DNA of 16,278 nucleotides, taken from contig NW_015622561.1 in NCBI RefSeq assembly GCF_000835495.1, positions 1 through 16,278 of the forward strand. Direction: 5' to 3'. The position numbers and the translations under genes are program-made. Shown here piece after piece: positions 1-8,149 of the stretch. The notes beneath the pieces were generated by a model. That model searched no databases, was not told where the DNA came from, and saw only the letters and a list, made by a program, of their open reading frames with translations. This stretch comes from Cladophialophora immunda (Eukaryota; Ascomycota; Eurotiomycetes; Chaetothyriales; Herpotrichiellaceae). Each line of letters opens with the position of its first letter. Within the stretch, counting starts at the first letter, position 1.

Positions 1-9
1 CCCCCCCCC
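1..9. repeat. Poly-C run at window edge
   Basis: Nine consecutive C residues open the window. This is a low-complexity edge and could coincide with a contig boundary or a homopolymer error. Confidence 0.6.
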
Positions 10-185
10 TCTCATGCGCTCAAGGCTTCTCCTTGGCGTGCCGCAAATGGCGGTAACGATCGACGCGATCTCGGCTCCTTTGTCTCTTTCGAAGGATTCC
101 GGAAGGTCCGCGAGAAAGGTGTCGAGGAGCGGCTTGATGGTCGGTGCCGTTTCGTGTCAAAATAATTCCACCGCTTCGCCGAGGG
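1..185 (-). pseudogene. Coding-like remnant (exon or broken gene) running off the left edge
   Basis: Read on the minus strand, positions 156 down to 1 are open for 52 codons and give a well-balanced acidic/hydrophobic peptide with no methionine start (it includes TIKPLLDTFLADLPESFERD and then EIASIVTAICGT). Upstream in the same frame lie a TGA at 157-159 and then ALGEAVELF. A possible 3' splice site (TACCCAG on the minus strand) ends near 186, so the exon may begin at 185. The TGA could be a mutated CGA. I do not recognise the family. The 3' part lies outside the window. A longer minus-strand frame over 20-286 is rejected as a shadow because its composition is Arg/Ser/His-rich. That this segment is coding is inferred from composition alone. 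Confidence 0.35.
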
Positions 186-399
186 CTGGGTAGGTAACTA
201 AAGTAAGCGCTACTCCACACAAGCAAATAGAGCAGGACATGGATGACGCTACACCGTTCTGACCCTGTCCAAAATCTATTTCGCAACGGCCCAAAAGTCT
301 CCTATCTCATGCATGTCCTTAAGATTCTCGAACATGTTTGAGAAAGAAACCGGGCTCGATGCTGGTGTGCAGGTGGATTGTGCGCAGTTACGCTTTGAC

Positions 400-424
400 C
401 ACTGGCGCCTTGAGCACTGGCGCC
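400..424. repeat. Short tandem direct repeat CACTGGCGCC
   Basis: CACTGGCGCC occurs at 400-409 and again at 415-424, with a 15-base period. Each copy contains the palindrome GGCGCC. It lies at the 5' end of the PiggyBac-like remnant and may simply be local duplication. Confidence 0.6.
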
Positions 425-749
425 ACAGCTTCAAATCGCCGGAATCTCTCGCACCCCTAGGCGTTTACATCGATCGTTCCAGGAGACATTGGTCGAGGCA
501 CTCCTTGCGACAGACACTCAACTACCACTGTTTCAATCACTCTCAGACCACCCAACTGAGCGCCGCAAACGACTAAGCTATTGCGCCTGGGGCCGCATGC
601 GCCATGGCGAGTGTTTGCAGGGCTCAAAACGCACACGGAAAGCGCTGCAAGAGGGAGTGAACGAGGCGAGGCGCCCACGGCAGGTTTATTCCTATTGTAT
701 AACCTGTAATGTTTATTTATGTACCAACAAGCAGTGCAATAGGCTCTGA
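414..749 (+). pseudogene. PiggyBac-type (DDE_Tnp_1_7) transposase, C-terminal Cys-rich remnant
   Basis: The frame is open from 414 (after a TGA at 411-413) to the TGA at 747-749. The clearest part begins near 489 (LVEALLATD), continues through RRKRLSYCAWGRMRHG and ends in YCITCNVYLCTNKQCNRL. The spacing C-x2-C-x4-C-x4-C at the end, preceded by a basic stretch with another Cys, resembles the Cys-rich zinc-binding domain that closes fungal PiggyBac-like transposases. The first Cys of the usual opening C-x2-C pair seems replaced by Leu (LSYC). No catalytic Asp-containing domain is found upstream in any frame, so this is a 5'-truncated or heavily decayed copy. The assignment rests on motif recall. 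An unrelated small Cys-rich protein is the alternative. Confidence 0.5.
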
Positions 750-1125
750 CACTCAAGTCTCTATAGTAATAATACTTAACCACTAATCGCGGTGCGAGAG
801 CGCTCAACAGGCCATAAATCTATAGGATTTCGTAGTGCCAAGAAATCGCTCGGCCATCCTGGCTGCACGGGGGATAGTCTCAAGTCTCGAGGCCAAGGAT
901 TGAGACTGGGACTGGTTACTGTACAGTACTAGAAAGGTGCATATTTCGAGTCTATTTCCGTGGGCGTATTGAATGATGCTTAGATGTACGTTCGCCGCGG
1001 ACGCTGACGCGACAACGCCAGCATTGCCATTTTTGTCGCCCGTTCTGCCACATTTCGAAAGTACTGTAACGACACACCAAGCGCAAAATACCGCCGGAGC
1101 GCGCGAGATCTAGGTCTTTTTTGTG

Positions 1126-1255
1126 AGCACGATTGGCGGGCCAATGGGGGAGCTCAAGTGATACTTTGAAATATACTCTGCCGTATTTCAGGAGGGAAAT
1201 CAATTTTACCGTTCTAGAGATTTTTGAACCCGAAGAAGCAAGCACGATTGGCGGG
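1126..1255. repeat. 15-base direct repeats carrying CCAAT-type boxes
   Basis: AGCACGATTGGCGGG occurs at 1126-1140 and at 1241-1255, 115 bases apart. In the first copy the sequence continues as CCAAT, giving ATTGG-CGGG-CCAAT, an inverted pair of CCAAT boxes (1132-1145). CCAAT is the target of the fungal HAP/CBF complex, but no gene start is close enough to assign a role. Confidence 0.45.
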
Positions 1256-2154
1256 AATCACGATGCGTGGTAATTCAAACTGGCGAATAGCGTGCTCTCG
1301 CCGGTGGGCTCCACAGTTCAAGAAACAAACATGTCTGTGGTTTAGGTAGTACAGAGGACGTCGAAACCTGCCTACCCCTGCGGACGCACTGCGACATTCT
1401 ATCACGCGTTCCCTTGATGTAGTCTAGCGTGCTTCTCACATTGACGAATTATAACAATGTAAGGGACTTGGCAGAAATCCGTTTCGCTCTGTAAGATCGG
1501 TTCTAGAAGATGTAAATGACTGTCAGGCTGAAAAGTTTCCACTGGTCCCCGGGCAGCGACTAAGGTTGGGCCTCAAAAGGCTTAAGAGGGCAAAAGGAGC
1601 AGCCAGCTCATGTCTACAGCGGAAAGCTTGATCATTGCTTGTTCGACTTCGACGCATCTGGGGAGGATGCAGGAGGCAGCCTTGTCGAGGACCCGTGGGC
1701 CTATGGCATCGGAAAGCCTTAATCAACTGGACAGAAGGGAGTGTGGCACTAGCGGCTCTTAAGCGATGCAGCACCTAATCTCAACAATGCAGAGCTAAGA
1801 TCAACCCCTTTTGGGAGCTCAAGGCCGCCCATCACCTACGTTAGCGGGGCTGATTCGGCGCCCCGGTTAGGGAAGCTTCAGCTGCAGGCTGGCGGGGTGG
1901 CGCGCCTGGCCGCAGCTGTCGCGGATCTAGTTGACACAACACTCGCCATGTTTCCGTGTTGACTCTTCATGAAGGGCAATGTCTCAATGTTTGAGCAGCT
2001 GCTGTCGTATGAAAATGCCGTGTCCTCTCACTAGGCGCGCGCTGGCGACTGGTCTGGTGGCCGGGCTGGCACCCGGCCGTCAACAATCCTACCAACCTCC
2101 CTAGGCTCCCTCGACTCCAAGCGATGAACATACCCCCGGAGGATAGATCGAGGT

Positions 2155-2181
2155 AAATATCTCTTCGAGGATGAGATATTT
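2155..2181. repeat. Perfect 9-bp inverted repeat (hairpin)
   Basis: AAATATCTC (2155-2163) and GAGATATTT (2173-2181) are exact reverse complements separated by a 9-base loop. No T-run or gene end accompanies it, so a terminator role is not supported. Confidence 0.5.
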
Positions 2182-2663
2182 CTCTGATCGCGCGACGTCG
2201 ACCGCATCCAGATCTCTCCGTTATCGTTTCCTTCGGCGCATTCGACTGGAACATGCTTGAAAAGACCGGGATAATTCAACATGGAACGAGAGGATCCTGA
2301 CTTAAGCTGACCGACGAGAAACGGCACACCTTTTCGCCGATCAATAGTGTAATATCGCGCAGTGTTGGCAAAAGGAGCAGGGGAGAATGGGGCACCGACC
2401 CAAAGTGCAGGAAGCGTCCTGCGACCGGCGTTGGATCTGTTGCTTTAAACAAGGTTAGGAAGGTAGCAATGGATATATACACACCATACAAGCAGGAGAA
2501 GGAATGATGTGTGTGAAGGGAGGCGCTGTGATCGATATGATAGACTCAAGATGTGAAGATGTTTTACCTGCAGATGGGCGAGGAGACGTGGGGATGGACA
2601 CCTGCGAAATCCTTCGACATCAAGTCAACCAACCCGTGGGATCCATAGGTCCCAACCAACGCC

Positions 2664-4070
2664 ATGGCCGAGTATCCTGACTTGGACGAGGTATTTCGTT
2701 TGCAATGGCTTTCCCAAGGTACTTCACAGGGTCATTCACAACTCCCTGGCACCGTCACCACCTACGCAGAGGCCACGACCCCCACACCCGTTCCTGATGT
2801 CGTCCCTCGCAGTCGAGCCCACGAAACCGCCCAGGCATCGAGTCAATGCCCCCCTGCCCATCGAGAGAACTTGTCGTTTTTGGAAGAGGAGGATTGGGAT
2901 CCAGACAAGCCATATAATGGAGATCGTTTCCACTATTTGATTGAGTGGAAGGTGAGACTGAACGGTAAGGCCGTTGCTAACCAGTCTGAACCCAACGTTG
3001 TCGTTTCTCTCGACTGCTACTGGCGGTTGGTTTTGCAAGACCGGCTGGAGCAAGTAGTGCGGCGGAGGTTTGCGAAGAACCGACGACTGCGGCACGAGCA
3101 TACCGCGGTGGTCGTCTCAGTCACGGAGCGTTCGCAGCGAGACCTCTCCAAAGAATACGAGGGAACCGAGATCGATTGGGCCGTTGCGAACAACCAGCTG
3201 CTTGATTGGAGTCCACATTTCCAGAAGGGCAAGAAACTCCGGGTCAACCTCTCGTTCAATTTTGTGGAACAGAATGCGCAGTCGGCAAGCCGGTCTGCCA
3301 GAAGAGGCGACAAGAGAGGACGGAAATCAGCCAGTAGTGGCATGCTGGCGGACCGGGATCGAGAGATAGCCGCAGAACAAGACGCAACGGGAGAGCCGCC
3401 CGTTTGGCCCGATCTATATGCATTCATGCGCTGTCCAACGTTCTGTGAAGCGGGTCCGCACTGCTGGATTGATTCGGAAGGGAACCATCACAGAATGAAG
3501 GCCGAATATTTCAAACGACTCGAAGAGCACGTGGCCCGGCACGGAATGCTGTCAACGCACAGTGACATGCCCTTGGACCTTCAACGACAATTAGTTGCGG
3601 ATCGGCAAAGACAGGGCCGAAGGGGAAAGAAGCAGATTTCGAACTCTGACCCCCCTCTGCCTCCTATCACTATCACTAACGTACTGCCTGGACAGCCTCC
3701 GCAAGCGTCCCAGGCAGCAAGGGCCCAAGACCAGTCCACTCCCAGGTATCATTCAGACGCCACGAGACTCCAGCAGGTGGAATTTTGGGGTTTTCGTGAT
3801 GATGCGCTACGACGGTACGCGGAGTGGCAGCAATCGAGAGTCCGGGATCCATCGGTCAAAGCGGATATTGGAAGAGCATATGATGTGGCAATGAAAAAAA
3901 GGATCTTCCTGGAAATGATGTGCGAACACCAGACCTATCGTATATTTGTAGACGAGGGTGTGCCCGTGGTGGTCGCTTGGTATTTCACCTGGCCCAAGGA
4001 CATTGAAACCTTCGGTCATTACGACAAGCGCGTTAGACTGGACACGAGTGAGGATGGACGTCAGGGATGA
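2664..4070 (+). CDS. 468-aa fungal protein of unknown function (GPHCW-motif family)
   Basis: A single uninterrupted exon starts at ATG in a good context (GCCATGG). From memory this matches a family of uncharacterised proteins present in many copies in Pezizomycotina genomes; no function is known to me. Visible parts: a Ser/Pro/Thr-rich N-terminus (1-75); a conserved-looking core opening with YLIEWKVRLNG (91-101) and VVVSLDCYW (112-120); a VSVTERSQRDLSKEY block (151-165); a basic stretch with RRGDKRGRK (213-221); a Cys/His cluster RCPTFCEAGPHCW with C257, C261, H266 and C267, possibly metal-binding; a Pro-rich linker (329-350); and a C-terminal helical part with ALRRYAEWQQSRV (381-393). There is no signal peptide or membrane segment. 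A transposase gene on the opposite strand ends only 100 bases downstream. The reading frame is intact, unlike many neighbours. Confidence is high that it is coding, moderate for the family. Confidence 0.85.
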   Translation: MAEYPDLDEVFRLQWLSQGTSQGHSQLPGTVTTYAEATTPTPVPDVVPRSRAHETAQASSQCPPAHRENLSFLEEEDWDPDKPYNGDRFHYLIEWKVRLNGKAVANQSEPNVVVSLDCYWRLVLQDRLEQVVRRRFAKNRRLRHEHTAVVVSVTERSQRDLSKEYEGTEIDWAVANNQLLDWSPHFQKGKKLRVNLSFNFVEQNAQSASRSARRGDKRGRKSASSGMLADRDREIAAEQDATGEPPVWPDLYAFMRCPTFCEAGPHCWIDSEGNHHRMKAEYFKRLEEHVARHGMLSTHSDMPLDLQRQLVADRQRQGRRGKKQISNSDPPLPPITITNVLPGQPPQASQAARAQDQSTPRYHSDATRLQQVEFWGFRDDALRRYAEWQQSRVRDPSVKADIGRAYDVAMKKRIFLEMMCEHQTYRIFVDEGVPVVVAWYFTWPKDIETFGHYDKRVRLDTSEDGRQG

Positions 4071-4170
4071 TTGGATTGTTACCCAGCTCCTTGCCGTGCA
4101 TTTTTCTGAGCATGTACTGTACTGAACGAGTAGATGCTGACGAATGACCTGTATTCCGGAGCACGATGAT

Positions 4171-5163
4171 CTACGGACGTCTAATTTCAGGCTCTTGAAT
4201 GGTCCATCCTGCATGCCTGAAATGCCCTCTGGCACTCTCCTTTCTTCGTCCCACCACGGCCACACACCATTCGATGAACGTGCCAAACCCTTGTCGAGGA
4301 TTGTCCTCGTATATCTTCCGATTCTTCTTGATGAACGCCTTCAATTCGGCAAAGAACTCTTCAATGGGATTCAAGCGGGGTGAATACGGAGGCAAATAAA
4401 AATACTTAACTCCTGCGGCATCGCACATCTCTCTGAACCGCCCACTGCGATGATAGGATGCATTATCCAAAACAAGGATGGAGTTCGACTCAGGAAATCT
4501 TCCACAGTGAGGAAGGAGCCGTTCAATGAAATCCTCAAATACATCCGTGTCCGTGGTACCCAGGTAGACACGTGAAAAGAGGATGCCATCCTGGGTATAG
4601 GCTGGCAGGATCTGGTATCGCTGTCCCCGAGGGAATTTTCTGGTCTGAACCGGAGTGACACCCCGTTTAGACCACCCAGTATTTCGAAGCCCATCTCTTG
4701 TGTCGCATCCAGATTCGTCCACGTAGACAAACTGGTAGGAGTGGAAGGGGGCAATGCTGTGAAGGTAGTAGTCGATCAGGTCGGGATTCTGCTCGGCCGC
4801 CTTCCGGCGAAACTTCTTCTTCGACCGTTTCGCAGAATGTAAGGCCCTGCTGACACTGGATTTAGTCACAGCCACACCGAACTCGTCCCACAGGTAGTCC
4901 ACCATCTCTTCCAAGTACAATTCGGGATGTTCGTCGAGATAGGTAAGGAGGCCATCGCGCATCGATGGGGTGATCGTCGAGGGCCGTCCGCCACGACGAG
5001 CCGGTCTCGTGGTGCTGCCGATTTCACGGAGGTTCCGCTTGATGTTCTTGACGGCGTTGATGCTGCATTTGTTGTGGACCGCAATTTGCTGGAGTGTGAA
5101 GTTCCCACTCTCTATCATGCAACGAATGCATGCGTGCGTCGAGACCTCGAGTTTTCGCGCCAT
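4171..5163 (-). CDS. Tc1/mariner-IS630-type DDE transposase, apparently intact
   Basis: The 330-aa protein would cut and paste its own DNA element. An N-terminal helix-turn-helix (about 20-48, with TLQQIAVHNKCSINAVKNI) is followed by a basic GGRPS linker (58-62) and a second helix-turn-helix (about 63-112, TKSSVSRALHS). The catalytic domain has D149 in VYVDESG, D233 in LVLDNASYH and E268 in SPRLNPIEEF. D233 and E268 are separated by 34 residues, the DD34E signature. The GWSKRG and LPPYSP blocks are also typical. No stop or frameshift is present and the length is normal for the family. I compared about 200 bases on either side by eye and found no convincing terminal inverted repeats or TA duplication, so element boundaries are undefined. 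It may be a copy that has lost its ends, or one whose ends are diverged. Confidence 0.93.
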   Translation of the reverse strand: MARKLEVSTHACIRCMIESGNFTLQQIAVHNKCSINAVKNIKRNLREIGSTTRPARRGGRPSTITPSMRDGLLTYLDEHPELYLEEMVDYLWDEFGVAVTKSSVSRALHSAKRSKKKFRRKAAEQNPDLIDYYLHSIAPFHSYQFVYVDESGCDTRDGLRNTGWSKRGVTPVQTRKFPRGQRYQILPAYTQDGILFSRVYLGTTDTDVFEDFIERLLPHCGRFPESNSILVLDNASYHRSGRFREMCDAAGVKYFYLPPYSPRLNPIEEFFAELKAFIKKNRKIYEDNPRQGFGTFIEWCVAVVGRRKESARGHFRHAGWTIQEPEIRRP

Positions 5164-6395
5164 CGCTCGCAGGCGTCCAGCGCTGCGACGTGCATTGGCG
5201 GCGCCGGTGTCGAGGGGTGGGATTGCGAGTTCTGTGGACTATTCGAACGTTCCCCTGCGGTGGTGTCCGCACCCACTTACCAACAACCATCAACCTCATT
5301 CATTTGGGGCCCCGCAGAACAACACCGTGAAGACCAATTCGATACGACATCGCTCTAATAAGTGTCCCTAGGCTGGCAATCATGTTAGCCAGAACTTACA
5401 GCGAGATCAGGATCAACCCAATGATGGTTGAATATCTGCAGTCTGCCCGCGCCATCGTCAACCCGACGCTGTTTCGATCGCCACCTTCTCTTTCGTCTTC
5501 TGCGTCAAGCCTCACAAGATCCCATCTATCATGGCCGCATCGCATAACGAAGTCCATATATATCCAGGGTAGCTAGGGAAATATTGTTCGCACACAACTA
5601 CTGTAGGCTTCTCGACAAGTCCCTCCACACGTTTTAGATATTTCTGAGGCGTTCCATCACTGGAGCGTCGTATAATCCTTGAGGTGGGTATGGCTATGCT
5701 AGGTAGGTTTGTCTGGAGATCATCTTGAGAAGGTATGAGATTCGACCGTAAGATAGAAAGGGATGCTTCGCGTAACGGTGTTCGATATAGGTATGCTGGG
5801 CATGGCTCTGGAGAGAAGAGTGTCCGTACACCCGTGAGGGTAGCTGCACTAGGCACAAATGTTGTGCGAAGCAGGAGCGTAGATGGAAGGAAGCACCATA
5901 TCTCTAATATGTGAATGCGCAATTTCAATGTTTTATATTTTCAAGAGCTTAGGCCTCCACCTACATTTTGGCTGAAGCTTGGTCCCGGGACTTGGGCCGC
6001 GTTAATCGGGCTGATCGCCGAGCCGCATGGCATGGTCAAATTCAGCCTCATTTTGCAGGACGGATCACCAAACCGAGGCGCCCCACGCACCTCTCGATCA
6101 CTGCAGCGCAAAATGCATTCCCCAACTTCGAAGAATGGGGTTTTCTGGGCCGCGTTAAGTGATTGTACCAGACAGGCCTGGTGGACGGTATTGAATTAAA
6201 TTTGCTCTGCGGCCAACGACTCTTGCATGCTCCGCCGTCTGTTCTTGCATGTGCTCGACAGGTTCATTCTCTAGCAATATGTGTAAGTACGTTCTCTCTG
6301 CCATCGCGTTCGGATTTTCAGAAGCTTTACCTTGATGCGCGTCCTCCTTTCCCAAGATTTGCTTTCTTTTGCCGGCGACCTCCACTGAACGCTCC
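5164..6395. other. Stretch without a supportable gene
   Basis: The part next to 5163 should hold the transposase leader. A minus-strand frame of 138 codons (5512-5928) and a plus-strand frame of 64 codons ending at 6162 are open, but both are within chance length for this window. The second reads in part ITAAQNAFPNFEEWGFLGRVK, shown here only as a hint of an old coding remnant. A 12-base direct repeat lies at 5994-6005 and 6147-6158. Nothing else is recognised. Confidence 0.4.
5994..6158. repeat. 12-base direct repeat GGGCCGCGTTAA
   Basis: GGGCCGCGTTAA is present at 5994-6005 and 6147-6158. The spacing of 153 bases keeps the two copies in the same reading frame, encoding LGRVN and LGRVK. Confidence 0.55.
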
Positions 6396-7091
6396 TTAAT
6401 CTTTGGTATTGGTGTGTCTCCGCTTTCGTGGCCGCTTAGGTTGTCTCCGTGGAAGGTCTAGCTCCACACAATCGCTTTCATATCCATCCGGAAGGTGCGC
6501 TCTGATGTACCGATTAGAGAGATTATCGCAATTGCCGTCTAAGTCCTTGACACCATGATTTTGGTCAATGACAAAGTGTTCCACGTCCAAAGATTTGATC
6601 ATGGAGCATAAGTCATCGACGTGCTTAGACCCTTGTCGGAAAGTCTCCAGCGCACGCAACACGCTCTTTCGACACAAAACCGCGCCTCTCATATAATTGA
6701 TATCGTTTCCTCCATCGGATCTGCTGAAGTTTTGGTTCCGATAGATGGTGTTATACCACGACTTGTGACATACCCAGGCAAAGGTTCCCGTCAACGTGTC
6801 GTCGACCTCTGAAATAATCAACGTGTACGGGGTCCAAGTGATTGTACGCAGTTCACCATTACAGGCCACGCGGACTTTTTCTGGCATCATAGGTTCGGTC
6901 TCTGCACCTGACGCTTGGAAGGCGCCTGCGCCTTTCAGAATCTCTCCCATGATCTTCTGTAGAGGCTCTGGATCCAAATTGCTTTCCTCTAGAGTCTCCT
7001 CGCTCAAGATGCAAAACTCCCCGTCCTTGTGAACTCCGGTTATGCAGGTCGACTGGGATACCGAAAGGGACGCCAAGGTGTCCGTCTCCAT
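6396..7091 (-). CDS. 231-aa protein of unknown function with basic nuclear-localisation-like tail
   Basis: The open frame extends upstream to 7286, but the first ATG is at 7091 (context GAAGATGGAG), and the bases before it on the minus strand (TCTCACCTTAACTCAAC and onward) look like a fungal leader. I therefore start at 7091; an upstream exon reaching into the open frame remains possible. The protein has no signal peptide or membrane segment. It contains an acidic N-terminal part (HKDGEFCILSEETLEESNLD, 21-40), a middle with Trp/Tyr-rich blocks (TITWTPYTLIISEVDD, 83-98; WVCHKSWYNTIYRNQNF, 106-122) and a C-terminus RRQPKRPRKRRH (215-226) that fits a nuclear localisation signal. I do not recognise the family. 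The length exceeds what chance would give. Downstream on the same strand no partner gene is seen. An AAATGACTC inverted repeat lies about 235 bases upstream. Confidence 0.7.
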   Translation of the reverse strand: METDTLASLSVSQSTCITGVHKDGEFCILSEETLEESNLDPEPLQKIMGEILKGAGAFQASGAETEPMMPEKVRVACNGELRTITWTPYTLIISEVDDTLTGTFAWVCHKSWYNTIYRNQNFSRSDGGNDINYMRGAVLCRKSVLRALETFRQGSKHVDDLCSMIKSLDVEHFVIDQNHGVKDLDGNCDNLSNRYIRAHLPDGYESDCVELDLPRRQPKRPRKRRHTNTKD

Positions 7092-7324
7092 CTTCTGATT
7101 CTGACGCCGTCGCTCGGGTGTTGATTTTGTTGAGTTAAGGTGAGAAAGGGTTATTGAACCCGGAAAATTTCTGATGGCTGAATGGATGCCTACAACCCCA
7201 GATGTTCGGAGGGCTGCCAAGCATTCCTGCGGCTCAAAGGGCAAGTCATGTGACTCTGGGTTCTCGAGATTGTGACTGAATGACACTATGGGGTCATACG
7301 TTACAGATGGTAAAAAGGTACCTT

Positions 7325-7349
7325 AAATGACTCAATTCTAGAGTCATTT
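7325..7349. promoter_or_regulatory. Inverted repeat with TGACTCA (Gcn4/CpcA-like) site
   Basis: AAATGACTC (7325-7333) and GAGTCATTT (7341-7349) are perfect 9-base inverted repeats with a 7-base spacer. The left arm continues as TGACTCA, the consensus of the bZIP amino-acid-starvation regulator Gcn4/CpcA. More TGACTC- or TGAC-type words lie at about 7250-7290. The repeat is about 235 bases upstream of the ATG at 7091 on the minus strand, a plausible promoter distance. Binding is inferred from the motif only. Confidence 0.4.
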
Positions 7350-8149
7350 CAGCCATAGTAATACTTATGTCACAAGATCAAGCCCACTGCCTGGAACACT
7401 CTTTCAACTTCGGGCTGCTCCTTTTAGGTGCTTAGGTGTAGTATTATTGTAAGGGACAGGCTAGAGCGTCGAATTTGCAAAGTATCTACGCTCCTTTTAC
7501 GAAGCAACTACTTTATGCAGGTACAGTATCGTTGCGCAGGCATGAGCAAGGGAAAAAAAAACCTGATCCGATACTAACCTCCATTACTGGTAATGGTGAT
7601 ACCGTGCTTAGCCTAGTCATCGTTAATTCGCTCATTACAGTAGGGCTTAAGCGCACGGAATTGGCAATGTTTGTTTCCATATGCGGTTTAACCGATTTTT
7701 GAGAACATCTCAATATGTCCGGCAAGCGTAGGTGGATTTCGAGACGATCTGTAACATGTTGCTGCAAGTCTCTCCGTAAGTGTCTTTCCTATGGTTATTG
7801 TTACCGGGGGTGATATATTTCCATTTTGTATTACCGATACTTGGTCCTTCCAATCCACGCCATGGTCCGCCAATGTTGGAGTGAGCAGACACGTAGAAAT
7901 CACGTTTGAACCTTGCCACGGCACGGAAATGTCGTCTGATGGTCGGAATGTGCCATGCCACGGAATCATGGCCGCTGACAACGTTACTGTAGTGTCAATC
8001 CTAATAGCTCACTTTCCAATACCTGCGAACTCCACAGAAGGTGAATATCTGCCTATGAATGCTTCCATGTCCCTGCCGAACAAACCCCGAAAAAATATGT
8101 TTGTATACACAGAGTGTTCGAAATGAACTCCCCATGATCTTCCAGGCTC
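7350..8149. other. Intergenic stretch with overlapping coding-like frames, unresolved
   Basis: On the minus strand one frame runs from 8230 down to 7688 with a single TGA at 8009-8011. It reads protein-like parts such as RYSPSVEFAGIGK and NGNISPPVTITIGKTLTERL. A second minus frame continues over 7767-7513. On the plus strand 7791-8126 is also open. None has a recognisable domain and all are near chance length, so no gene is called. The region just before 8150 may contain the ankyrin gene leader, or an exon junction at TTCCAG (8140-8145). Confidence 0.3.

Larger units (their letters stand above)
750..2663. other. Long stretch without a supportable gene
   Basis: All frames here are short or have shadow-like composition. 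Structures seen are a 12-base palindrome at 917-928, a 15-base direct repeat at 1126-1140 and 1241-1255 that carries CCAAT-type boxes, and a 9-base-arm hairpin at 2155-2181. Two competing minus-strand frames over 1967-2327 look weakly protein-like but overlap each other and cannot be resolved. The last ~150 bases presumably contain the promoter and leader of the gene starting at 2664, but no TATA box is evident. Confidence 0.5.

Noticed and set aside
20..286. Minus-strand frame of 88 codons at the left edge
   Set aside because: Arg/His/Ser-rich composition; the neighbouring minus frame over 1-156 is far more protein-like.
457..807. Minus-strand frame of 116 codons
   Set aside because: Composition is shadow-like, it overlaps the PiggyBac-type remnant on the other strand, and its length is expected by chance.
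1564..1719. Plus-strand 52-codon frame with LDHCLFDFDASGEDAGG
   Set aside because: Looks acidic and protein-like but is short, has no ATG and no homologue that I recognise.
1967..2327. Two overlapping minus-strand frames (95 and 98 codons)
   Set aside because: They compete with each other and with a third partly open frame; no domain and chance length.
2736..3427. Open frames on both strands inside the 2664-4070 gene
   Set aside because: Shadows of the long intact gene.
4371..5371. Several plus- and minus-strand frames over the transposase
   Set aside because: Shadows; the DD34E motifs are only in the 4171-5163 minus frame.
5512..5928. Minus-strand frame of 138 codons
   Set aside because: One or two frames of this length are expected by chance in this window; no domain, odd composition at the N-terminus.
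7092..7286. N-terminal extension of the 231-aa protein
   Set aside because: The extension contains no ATG; the apparent start at 7286 is GTG. It could only be coding through an upstream exon, for which there is no evidence.
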